Below, piece by piece: positions 35,706 through 46,975 of a DNA stretch of 64,000 nt. This stretch comes from Eopsaltria australis (lineage: Eukaryota > Chordata > Aves > Passeriformes > Petroicidae), in contig JAVTVJ010001389.1 in assembly GCA_034509425.1 (NCBI GenBank), positions 1 through 64,000 on the forward strand. Direction: 5' to 3'. A program made the position numbers and the translations under genes. The notes below the pieces were generated by a model that saw only the letters and a list, made by a program, of their open reading frames with translations, was not told the origin of the DNA and did no database searches. How positions within the stretch are numbered: position 1 is the first letter of the stretch; every line of letters begins with the position of its first letter.

Positions 35706-38700
35706 TGATCCATTTATATTGCACTCAATTCTAATGTCTTCAACAAATGTTTGTCTGCTACACATTTCTTAACCTAGACTTTGAAAGTTTTAGTACTACT
35801 CCTTTATTATAACTTCCTACTGATTTCAGTAAAGTTTCAGATTACCTCTGTTTCCATAAACATATTCTTTTCTACAATACTTTAACCACTATCAGCCAAT
35901 TACCACAAATTAAAGGATCCAATATCAGATCAGGCATTCTAAATTAGTCAGTGCCAAAACCAGTTTGTAGTACAGAACCTTACTCATTTTCACCATTTGT
36001 CAAATTATTTTATGATTCTTAGTAAGGTCACCTACTGCATGTGGAAAAAGATCTATTCCAACAGAAATTCTTGCCAACTGTAAATATACTTCAGAAGAGG
36101 GAGGGGGGAAGATGGCTTTATTAAATTACACAGAAAATTAAGAACATAATCATATTTTATAGGTTTTTAAACATCTTCAGTTTTTAATAAGCAGTGAAAT
36201 TTTCTACTTATGACCTTAAGTATCAGTGTGCAGGAGAAGTTGCCAGTTGGCTAAGGGACAAGTGGGTTATAACAGAAGTTCAACATTAACTTTGCATAAT
36301 CCAGGGACAATGGCTGAAGTCAATGTTAATCAGCATTTTGTCCTTATTATTCCTCTCAAAGTGAGAAACTTCCCATAGCACCATAGTTCACTGAATGTGT
36401 GTCATCCTCCCAGTCCCAAAACACCACAGGAGTTCTGTCTTGGCACTTAATAAAGGCTGTCTTCCTTTAATTTCAAAGTCAACAGCACTTTTCTTGCGGC
36501 CATAGCTGAAAATTTTCACTCTTGCAAGTAATAACATAGTACAAAACAGCTGATGAATGGGGAAAAAAACAACTAAAAAAACAGCTGCCTAAAGTTAGTA
36601 ATCTACACATATTTTTCTAACAGATAATCGAACAAATAAATGATGCATGTGTTAAAAATTACCCCAGGCAACTATAAATTATGTACTTGTCCTGGATGCA
36701 GTAACAAATTCTTTAACTTTACATTACCATAGATCAGCCTCTTCTAACCCTATAGAGTAGTCACATACTATCACATAATATATTATACAGTTCAGTTGGT
36801 GATAGAATAATTGATCTGAATAACTACTCATGCACCAAAACACAAGAGATAAAAGAACCTACATTCACTTAATGAATGCATCAATAGGTGCTGCATATCA
36901 TACCTTACTCCCTCACTCATCAATATACCTGCCACTTATTTATAAGACTTGGGCAGAGAAGAAGTAAAAATTGTTTAAGGAATTTATTTAAAGAGTTTGA
37001 ATACAGCCACATGCATGGCAAAAGTAAGAAAAAAGAATACACTTCCAATAACTGCTGGATAAAGGGGATGCTTCTGGAGCACTGTAAGACCAGCAACAAG
37101 GAACACCTACAACTGCAGTGGGATGTAGATGGACAGGGTTGAGTGCAACCCTCCCACAACCTCTTTGGTCACAGTGTGGCTGAAATTCTGGGGTTTACAG
37201 TCTTTCTTACATGCAATGGCTTCTTTATAAACCACAAACTCTCAGTTTTGCCCTGTCTGAAAAACGGGACTTCTGGCATCTGCTGGGCAATGCTGTCTGA
37301 AAGAGCCCTTTCTGCAGGCCAGATCACAGTGCCATTCACCAGTTCTGTAAAGTCTGGTATGCCCCAACCCTTCATTTCATTTCAGCCCAACCAGCTACCA
37401 GAAGGGATGTGTCTGTGCTACAGAGTCAAAACCAAACTGTGTTTTTCAACCACAAACTAACAGAGCAAAGAAATTTATATTAAAAATTACTTCACTTAGA
37501 GATTTTTAAAAAATAACAATTGGGAGTGAGAGTTAAGAAATATGGTGAAGGCATTCTATAGCTAAATAGTTGTTAGTACAGTTATTTTTTTAGATTTCTG
37601 AAACCAGTGCCAGGTAAACTGATGAAAAATGAGTCTGAGAGGTAGTGGTGGACATCAGCTTTCGCCTCCATTGTATGATAGAGGTTCATATGGGCAAATG
37701 AGCAAAGTACTGGAAGTCTCTAATAGAGATTGAAAAAGTAGTAGATTGGAAAAGGAGGCCATAGAGACTGGGTGAAAGGTAAAGGATTGTGACAGGTTAA
37801 CTTAGAGTGAGGACAATCTTGCACTGGAACATAGAATTCCACAAGGACAATTTTTACTTTAGCCACTGTAGGTGACATGGTGCTGGGCAGTGTTAGACCA
37901 CTTCTGTCTGCTCTTTCTGAAGATATCACTGAGGCAACTTCATCACAAGAACCTCATAACAAAATGTCACAGAAAACAATGTCAGGTTAGTTTATATAAT
38001 CCACATTACAATGGATGCCCGTTCAGCAGTCAGAGAGAAAACTCTGCTGACTGTCATAGCTCTCTCTTTATGTTCAAACACTCCCTGCACCCATAAAACT
38101 TTGCAGAGGCAAATTGTTACAGTACTGACCCTGGAAGGATTTTAACATTAGAAAACTTGTGGAATGTGCAAACAAACAAGCAAGCAAGCAAATCTTGAGC
38201 CTTTTTCACACAGCTCAGACACCAAATAAAAAAGCCAACAATCTGATATTTTCTGGAAGTCAAAAATCAGATATATATCATGTTTCATGGAGATTTTGCA
38301 TTTGGATATGTGTCATTATGTACGTAACAAGAAAAACATTAATGCACAGAACTGAGCTCAAAGCATATTGACATTTTAGGCACTTTGCCAATGACCAGGA
38401 AATTGAGAAAACAAGGGAAAAAAAATCACATTAATTATCTTTTACTAGGATTCTGCATTCTGTATGAGAAAAAGGCCCCAAAAGCAGTGAATCCTCAGAG
38501 ATGTAGGCTCTCAGAAATCCAGAAGGAAGGTATGAAGCCAATAATGTACAAATGGAAAATAATGAGCCAGCTGTGTAAATTATTGAAATCCTTTTAGTAA
38601 GTCAGATGAACAATCAATGCTATACTACTGAAAGACTCTCTAGTAATACATATGGCCACTCAAATATCAGTCAAAAAGAGTAGAGCAAAAGCAGGTGAAA

Positions 38701-41000
38701 GTAATTACAAGAATTATGTCTCTGCTGTCACATATGACATCTACACTTGGGATTTTTTTTAAATATACCAGAGTCCTAAGGACATTGCAGTGAGAGAATT
38801 GTTTGCACGTCACAGTGGTATTTAAGTACTCATTATGCCTATTAAAATCTACAAAAGATAACGTAAAACTATAAATCTAATACATTTTGTGAATATATTT
38901 CCTGAAAATATAACACAAGTGAGGGAATGATAATTACTTTGTAGAAGCAATAAAACTTCCTGAAATCTAAGATTCCTGCTGTTTGGTTCCTTGAGGGGAT
39001 AACCATTGTCCACTGCTTGACTATTCTTCTCCAGAGGGGGATGAAAAGCATGATCACTTTGGTCTACAGAAGTCTACACAACCTGGCGTGCAAGCAGCCC
39101 TCAAGCTGCAGAACACGATACCCTTTTGTGATGATTTCAATGAACACTGTCACCTATATATAAGTCTACTATACTTTTTCTCTTTTCATGATAATTATAA
39201 ATGGCTGTAAAGGTGTGTAGGTGTTCTTTGATGTACTCGGCACTGCACTATTCTTTTTGACTTATTACTACACTTACTACCATTTTTTACACATTGAGTG
39301 AATCCTGATAGAAAACGAGACACGTTGAAAGGCATGTACAACCAGCCATAACTGGAAGCAGTACTTGTTTGAGCTTTATCTTGCTATCCCTGAGCACAGA
39401 GATCATGTTTGTAGGATAGGGGTAAAGCTTAAAATATTGGCAGTGTGAAGAAATACTGCCTGCTTATTTCTGTGTTAAAATTGCTTATTTTTACACTATT
39501 ACACCTACTTTGAGCTTTTCTCCTCTGTATTAAATACAAGTGGAGACAGAGCAGATAAGATTATTCAGGAAGATATCAGGAATAGGATAAGTTTTATCTT
39601 TGCCTTTGAATTAGGGACCACCTCTCTATTTTCTCAAACAGAATTTTACACTGACATACATAACTCATATGCCAATGCACTTTCATGGGCTAGTTGGTAG
39701 TTGATATCTCAATACCCGTTGTATCTCAATACCTCTTTATTTTTACCTAAAGACCTATGTGAATTCTACACCCACTACCCATTTGGAAAGGATAAACAGC
39801 AAATGGTGAGATTGAAGACCTATTAATAAAGATAGTAAAATAATAATCATTAAAAACTCATTAACACTCCCAAAAATCACAAAATATCATGCATTAGCTT
39901 CAAAAATCAAACCTATTGGATTGAGAAGGCATCTGAATTAAGGCAGATATAACTATGGGTAGCCAAATCATTAGCATTCCAAGATTTCTCCCTTCACTTG
40001 TCCCAAACAATTATCTATGTGCCACTTTTACTCATCTATTTTCTTCAGTTGCAAGTTGATTACTATCTTACCAGTAAAATCTGCTTATGTCTTGAATTAA
40101 TAAACACTCATCATTTCTGAAGGCAAAATCTTGATCTGTCCAGCTGATGCCTTCCTTCTTCGATAAACTACTTTTCATTTACAAGTGATCTTCCTGCTAA
40201 ATCTGTTGATGACTGTTCACTCAACAGAGAGAAAAACTGTGGTGTTTTAATCATATGCAATACATGAGTGGTAATGCATTCCATAGGGTAAGATAGGACA
40301 AGCAGCTCCCTGGCAAAGTAGCATTTCTATTAGAGCTTGCCATCACTTAAAACAAGAAGAAAATTTAGATAGAAAATATTGCATCGTAAAACTCTTTTTC
40401 AATGAATCAGGCATTATCACAGTTTGAGAATTTATGTTAAATTTATTTATATTAAGAAAATTAGTATGGGCAGAAGCTTAGTTCCAGTGATTTTGTGAAA
40501 CTTTAAGATCCTGAAAACACTCTCCACTTTTATAAATATTGGTTACAAAATCTTTCAAGTTTTCTTTTCCATTCTGCTATGTCTGACTTCTGACTGTTTT
40601 AGCAGCTTCTCATCTGTGAAGCTTCGAGATGTTTGTTCGGTGGTGTACCCCAAGTACTGATTTTTCTGACACTGAAAAACACCTACTTATGTCATTCCAC
40701 AGTATGACATCAGTTTATGTTGCTCTTGGCCCTGTTCTGTCATGTCTGGAGGTATGCAGAACTAGCAACAATAAGATGATTTAAGCAATGATAATATAAA
40801 CCTTGCTGTGTTAGGGTAAATGAATATTTTTTTATGCTTATTTCTGTATCTTTTCCCAATGTAACCTTTACTCTTAAAAATCACAAATAGCTCATCCATA
40901 ACCACAGAAGACAAGCCAAACTTTCCCACTGAGAGAGAGTTTTCATGACAGCCTGTAAAGAATGTACCATATATTCCAAGAATGCATTCCCTTTCCTCTG
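35706..41000. other. AT-rich non-genic sequence
   Basis: A small AAAC/AAGC tetranucleotide run lies at 38170-38192. The adjoining plus-strand frames 36888-37142 and 37143-37460 have no recognisable domain and lack splice context. Nothing else could be supported. Confidence 0.45.
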
Positions 41001-41029
41001 CTATTTTAAGCGCACCTTAGGAAGCTATA

Positions 41030-41125
41030 ATAATTACTGTGCTCATCAGCTGTAGTAATTGTAGGGAAGAACGTTCATATCAAATAGAGTTCGCATTGCT
41101 ATGGCAACACAGCCAATAATAATAG
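41030..41125. promoter_or_regulatory. Motif cluster with RFX X-box-like site (candidate enhancer)
   Basis: ATTGCTATGGCAAC at 41095-41108 is close to the RFX X-box palindrome (GTTGCCATGGCAAC). GCCAAT, an NF-Y-type CCAAT box, follows four bases later at 41112-41117. TAATTACTG (about 41031-41039), the E-box CAGCTG (41048-41053) and TAATTG (41056-41061) precede it. X-box and CCAAT pairs occur in ciliary and MHC class II promoters. Here there is no gene in view, so a distal element is the only reading I can offer. Confidence 0.3.
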
Positions 41126-44100
41126 TGTGGACCATTTTAGAACGGGGATCCCCAGTCAGAGATCTGAAGCACCTGCAGGTGGCAAAGGATTTTTCCATGT
41201 GCTAGTAGTGCTCTTCTAACAGCAAAAAACACAACAATTTGGAGGGGAAGGAAACAAACAAACCAAAATCAACGAAATGCCCAACCATGCAGCCTGTAAG
41301 GGCCATTCTAATACTGTGCTGCTTTGCTGTTAAAACATCACTGCTGCAATCAGAATAATTGACAAATAAAATAGCCTGTAACTGATAGAAATGCCTCTTT
41401 CCACCTTTCTGGAAGTATAATGCAGCCTAAAAGAGGGTGAAAATTATAAAGGGATGTGGGTACTAAATTTCATCACATTCACACCCTCTTTAAGGATCCT
41501 TCATGTTACGAGAGCTATGAAAGAAACTTAAACTTATCTACTTGTAGAAGTTATTCCAAAGTAAATCAGAGTGCCACTTTTAAAGTGCAGTGGCTACTCT
41601 GAAGTAGATCCCTATGCGGATACTTGTATTCTGCAGAATATTTCCTTTGTTCCTCTTTCAAGTTTACATTAATCCACTTGAGATAACCAGAAAAAGTCTC
41701 ACTTTGCAAGCTATTCCAGTCAATTTCCCAGTGCAGCTTTTTACTGTAAGTGCAATCAAACCTAGTGACTGAAAGTACTGGTTTTAATGGTCTATTCTAA
41801 TGCTAGGACTTCCAGGAATAATGAAAATTTGCATTATGAGAAATAGCATAAAAATAGCAAAAGTCTGTTTTCAGAAACAGGCTGCCATTTTTTGTTCATT
41901 TCAGAATGAAGTCCACAGCATGATTTCATTTTGAAAGAGTTGTCCCTTGATGCAAATTTTCTATCACGGATATTTTTACGGAGTGTCAAAAGTGTGGTTA
42001 TATATTGGAATCTTTTCACAGCAGCCGATTAACAAAGTTCCAGCCTTGCCTGCACCTGGACTTTTACTTCCCCTTTTGTCCTACAGCTACTGTTTCCTTA
42101 GACATAATGACCTGGCAATTTGTACAGGCACACTCTGCAATAGAACTGTATTAATTATTTATTAAAAAGATTAGATATTCACATATTCCAGTTAGTCTCT
42201 TTTTTACTTTAGTGGATTATTTTAATGATCTGGTTTTGATCACAACCCAAAAACAGTCTGAATTCGTAAAACAAGGTAACTGGTAACCTTGGCCAAGATG
42301 GATGTGTTAGGACCATGGGAACTAACTACAGTTGACGAGATCTTCTGCAGTTTTCCCCAAGGAAAATTTTATAGTTGGTGAGGAGCCAACTACAAAGTAT
42401 AAGCAGAAAAATGTATCCAACAGATTGAGACTAGAAAGCTTTGCCTTCTATGTTTGCACCTAAATGCCATTCTGTCACCCCAACCTAAACAAGGAAAGTG
42501 ATCACAGTGCCCTCAGGAAATGGGAACAAACCCAAAGTATTGCAAAGACAGCCCACTTTCTCTTTTTTTAATTTTGAGTTTTAGTTCATCCAAATTTCAT
42601 GAACATGAAGTTAGGGCCAAAAGCACTCAGGGCATTTTGGATATGAGTTGCCTGTTCATGCCAGCAGATCTCTGGGAAAGCCCCAGTAGAGCTTCTAAAG
42701 AGTATTTTAGAGCTGCAGGCTTCACTCAGAAATCTGTAACAACACAATGTCTTCTTCTCATATTGCAACTCACAAACAAGTGGGATTTTTACTCACTACT
42801 TTTCTGTAGACATCTCTTACTATGCATGCTGTGGACCACAGGAAATTAACCATGTTTCCATGTTGCTTGCATTCTGACAATATTGAGGATAAGGACAGTA
42901 TAATGGATAAGGACAAGAGGAATAACCCCACACCGATTTCACAATATGTGAATTCTGGTCACATTTGGTTCTAGCTCTTGGTAAATTACCACAGAATGAG
43001 AACTGGATGTTAAATGCTTGATTTCACGAAATACATAATATTTGCCTTCTAAGAATATTGGGTCAGATTCTCAGCTATGTACCCCTATATTCTGATGATT
43101 CAAAGAAATGTGGCTTTCTTTCAGGTGCTGATTTCCTCATACAAAGAAGTTCCAAGTGGGAGAGTAGAATTGGCTGCAGCTATACCAGACAAACATATAT
43201 ACATATCTGAGTATTTCATCATATAGAGTATTCTGGAGAAGGTGTATAGCTAGAGCTGTTGTAATTCTTTGATCCTTGAGAGAATAATGTAATAAAAAGT
43301 CGAAAGCAGTCAGTAAAATGCTTGGATCTGCAGTGCAGCTGATCCAGAAATGGTCTTGATGACCATATGGAATGAAAAATCTGCAAACAGACCTCTTTTA
43401 GTCACCAGCCAGGAGAAGACAGAGATCACACCACCATGTCCATCTCATCTGAAATAACTGAAAGTCCTTCCAAAGCCTTTAGGATTTTAATTGAAGAGGA
43501 AAAATAATCTTATTCTAGTATGCTAGATTACTTTAGCCATGGAAAGATACCTGCTACTCTAGTATTGATTGAGTTCCTAGAATAAAATTTTAAGTTTGGC
43601 TTTTGCTTCACATTATTCTTCAGTGAAAAAACTGAGGATAAGACAGAGATATAGATGACTGGATTGTGTCTCAGCCTAAGCAGGAACAAGAACTTTTAGA
43701 GACAAGAGGGACTCACAGAGGCTATAAAAATGACATTGTTACCTTCTTGTAAGGCAGAAAAGAAACAGATCTACCCATATCCATATTTACATTCTCAAAC
43801 TAAGAATAACATACACTGAACCATAAACACATTGTAGGCCTTGAAAAGTTGAATTGAAGACTGAGTATTGCTTATTTTTTTAATTACTGATTATTTAGCC
43901 TCATTATTGCTCATAAAAAATAATTTATAACTGTTCTTCCATGAATATAAAATAACATACTTTTTATAAATATAAGATTTAAACACATTCTTTAAACAGT
44001 CAAGAGAGTATTTTGTCTTTCTCCCTTCCTTCTTTTCTTTTTTGAACCCCAAAAATTATTTTCAAGATTTTATTGACTTAGAAACTACTAATTACAGGTT

Positions 44101-44346
44101 GATATGATTCAATATAGAAAAAGCTTTGCCTCCCATCAAAGCCTATTCCACTATGGCTGAATGGTTTAACATTTTACTTCTAAATTCCTTATAGCACGGG
44201 CAGCCACCCATGTGTCCCTGCATACCTTTGATGCCGTTTGGTTTCTGCCTTTTTTCGTTTATATATTCTCTGTACTCTTTGCACATATATTTGTAGCTCT
44301 GTAGCCTACTGTATTAATAGCTAGTTTTTCCAGTACTTTTCCATGG
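41126..44346. other. AT-rich non-genic sequence
   Basis: No gene was recognised. The longest frame (42520-42849 plus, 109 codons) shows no domain. Confidence 0.45.
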
Positions 44347-44594
44347 CCTTTCCCTAAGCAGAAAGACAAAACAAATTCCAGAGCTCCAAGCCCCAGGGGG
44401 TACAAGGCCCTGTCCTATCTCGGTTCTTCCTGGGAACCAAGGCTGAGAACAACTCTGAGGTACATGTTCATAAACAAAGTACAGCCAGTGCTGAGAGGGG
44501 GCTCCAGAAGAGGGACTGGACCTGGGGGGGAATTGAATCACCACTTGTTCTCCTTATTGGTGCTTTTAATCAATTATGCTAATTTCCTAAAAGC

Positions 44595-44600
44595 TATAAA
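44595..44600 (+). promoter_or_regulatory. TATA box of LTR-like element
   Basis: TATAAA, 70 bases upstream of the AATAAA signal, in the arrangement of an LTR promoter. Confidence 0.5.
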
Positions 44601-44670
44601 TATGTACTCACCCTTGGAGGGGGTGGGCTTTTATGGACACCTTTCCATAACTGCTCCTGAAGACCTTAAA

Positions 44671-44676
44671 AATAAA
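44671..44676 (+). promoter_or_regulatory. Polyadenylation signal of LTR-like element
   Basis: AATAAA followed by a T-rich stretch (CCCCTTTTATATT), in the expected position for the end of R. Confidence 0.5.
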
Positions 44677-44753
44677 GATCCCCTTTTATATTACCTCCTT
44701 GCTAAAATGATCTCGAGTTTCTTTTCCAGGCTGGGGGAAAAGGCAACACCTTT

Positions 44754-45552
44754 TTATATCATTACTAATGTGATGCTGTGGATTTGGATGCTGTTCTTGA
44801 ATTTAAGACCTGTGCATTTCAGCTCAGTAATCTGAATTTTTCTAGGTTTTCTGTTACTTGCTCCAGTGTTACATTACCAGTTAGAACTATTCAAGTTTCC
44901 ACTACCAAGAATGGAAGCAAATTTTTGGGTTTTTTTACTTTCTCTTCATTCCTTGATTCATCAAATCTATTTTTTCTACAAGTTTGACTTTAGGAAGGAA
45001 TTTTCTTTGTCTATTTACATGTTTCTGAGAAAAATTTTACCTACATGTTCAAACTTGATTAATTAAAAATCATTCCACCAGAGATTTCAAAATACAAATT
45101 GCAATACTTTTATTTGTTCTTCCTCATGCAGCCTTAAATAAATAATCTTATTCTCATTTTTAGAGAAAAAAACCCTCAGTAGTGTTCAGTGTTTGTGTTT
45201 TCCTTGTCCTTTTGTTGGTCATACACTTTACATGAGCAGATTAAAAAAACCCAGACATTGGTTTCATAGCTATGTTGCTCTTTAATAATTCATTAAATTA
45301 TCTGCTAAACTGAGTCTTTTTTTTTCTCAAAATGTGTGAGAATAAAGAATGTGCAACCACAGAAATGTCATTCAAACAGGCATAAGATAAGCATAAGAAG
45401 ACAAAAAGACATAAGTACATAACATCAGATATTTAATTACAAAAAATGAAGTAAAAATTATTTTAAGACAAATTTCAGGAAGCAGAAATAAATACAGTAA
45501 ATGTTACTGAAGACATCAGTAGGTGTAAACATGTTACATGAATGTTAGTCTA
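44754..45552. other. AT-rich non-genic sequence
   Basis: Nothing recognised. Short overlapping frames only. Confidence 0.5.
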
Positions 45553-45976
45553 TGGTGTCTGTGCAGGTAAACAGTGATTAGCAATTTCCAGGAAATGTCT
45601 TCTCAACCTCCATGAGTCGGTGGCTGACTCTCTCCTGATGTGACACTGAGTGGCCTCATTAGCCACATGGGAGAGTAGGGCAGCTTTGTCCCAGAATTTG
45701 TCACCTCTCACCTTCCCCAGGTTTAGTTCCTTGGTCGTTGGGAACAGTTGAACCTGCGAGCAAAGGCGGTGCCCCTGAATGACTGTGCAGCTGCAAAACC
45801 ACGAGCACAGGCTGCTTCAAAGGGGGCTGGATGTCCATGAGTCCTTTCCCTGGAGTCAACAGAAAGCCAGCATCTAAAATGACCATCACAGGCATCATTA
45901 CACCCTCTAGGGTGTGACAGCACACCCCAGCAGCGCTGACAAATAACTTCTGGAACAAAAAGAAGCATGGAAGCAC
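45553..45976 (-). pseudogene. GC-rich coding-like block, unrecognised
   Basis: Higher GC than its surroundings. On the minus strand a 91-codon frame (45976 to 45701) is followed, one frame over, by about 50 further open codons (45702 to 45553), including DKFWDKAALLSHVANEA. One frameshift near 45700 would make about 140 codons continuous. I do not recognise the protein. It may be a decayed retrogene, a transposable-element protein or chance. The second overlapping frame (45723-45968) is also open, which weakens the coding argument. Confidence 0.25.
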
Positions 45977-46719
45977 ACGGCTTGATGATGAAATCCTAAC
46001 TGTGTGGAAGTCAATTGTCAGAATCCAACTGATTCACTGGTGGAATATTGCCCCTTGTCATTAATCAGTGCATTTTTAATGTGAATACATAGGTGTGTAT
46101 ATGTTCACATACACACAAGCATATTCATTATGTACCTGAAGCAATATTTTGCATTCACCAAGAATACTTTGTAATTAAAGTGTTTGCATAATAAAAGCAG
46201 AAATATTTTCTATTATTGTTCAGTAAATCACAAAATGGGAAAAGGAGGCAGAATTGGCTTATCTCTGAATGATACAAACATTATTTGATGCTTTGTAGAA
46301 CCCATTCATGGCAATATTTAAAGCTTGCTGTATTGAAAATGTGCGAATATAAAAAATTTAATCTAACCATATTCCTACTTTAGGCACCATGTCTTAGTAT
46401 CTTTCACTCTTTATTTTAATACCAACGCCTAATTAGGAGATCCATTAAAAATCCCTGATATTTACTGAATGGAAAAAAATCCAATGCAAATACCTTTTTT
46501 AATTATATAGAATTTACAGACATGATATAAATAATAAAGTCAAACATAAAAATTATTAAGACTATAAAATGAACCAAGTCTATTTTATACACGTAAAAAT
46601 AGAAGGTTATTAACAAAATTGGCAAACATAACTGATGAGAGCAGCATCTGCATTAAAGGCTGATTTAATATTTCTCTTGTAATATTCACTGAAGATTTTA
46701 CCCCTTAATTTTGTCATTG
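45977..46719. other. AT-rich non-genic sequence
   Basis: Nothing recognised. Confidence 0.5.
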
Positions 46720-46759
46720 GTCTGGGCACGGCACTGTAGAGTGTTTTGTGACATGCATG

Positions 46760-46975
46760 TGCCATACTTTGATTATAATCCCAGATCTAACTGGGTGGCC
46801 TCGAACAACTGATTCCTGAACTTGTCTTTTTTCACTGCCAGTAGTGTGTAGGGGAAGTAGAGTCTTTATTTAGATGTTTCTTGACTAGTAAAATGGAAAT
46901 GGTCATCCTCATCTCTTATGTAAAGACGCCACAGGGATTTGGCAGATAATATGTGGAAACTGCTGCTTGTGAATA
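46760..46975 (+). mobile_element. Possible second MIR-like SINE remnant
   Basis: AACTGGGTGGCCTCGAACAA (46789-46808) resembles the MIR segment with TAGCTGTGTGACCTTGGGCAA. AGTAAAATGGAAATGGTCAT (46888-46907) followed by CCTCATCTCTTATG resembles the MIR block TGTAAAATGGGAATAATAATACCTACCTCAT. The spacing between them is longer than in MIR, so an insertion or a different CORE-SINE is possible. Confidence 0.5.

Larger units (their letters stand above)
44352..44748 (+). mobile_element. LTR-like endogenous retroviral element (solo)
   Basis: A roughly 397-bp block has the internal order of an LTR. First comes a GC-richer U3-like part, then a TATA box (TATAAA at 44595-44600). A polyadenylation signal (AATAAA at 44671-44676) follows 70 bases on, and the end is ...AGGCAACA. 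CCTTT occurs just left (44347-44351) and just right (44749-44753), a possible 5-bp target duplication as made by ERVL-type elements. The left end lacks the expected TG, so it has mutated, or the left boundary or duplication is wrong. No internal retroviral genes are present. Confidence 0.65.

Noticed and set aside
36888..37460. Adjoining 84- and 105-codon plus-strand frames
   Set aside because: They meet at a stop, share no recognisable protein and have no other support.
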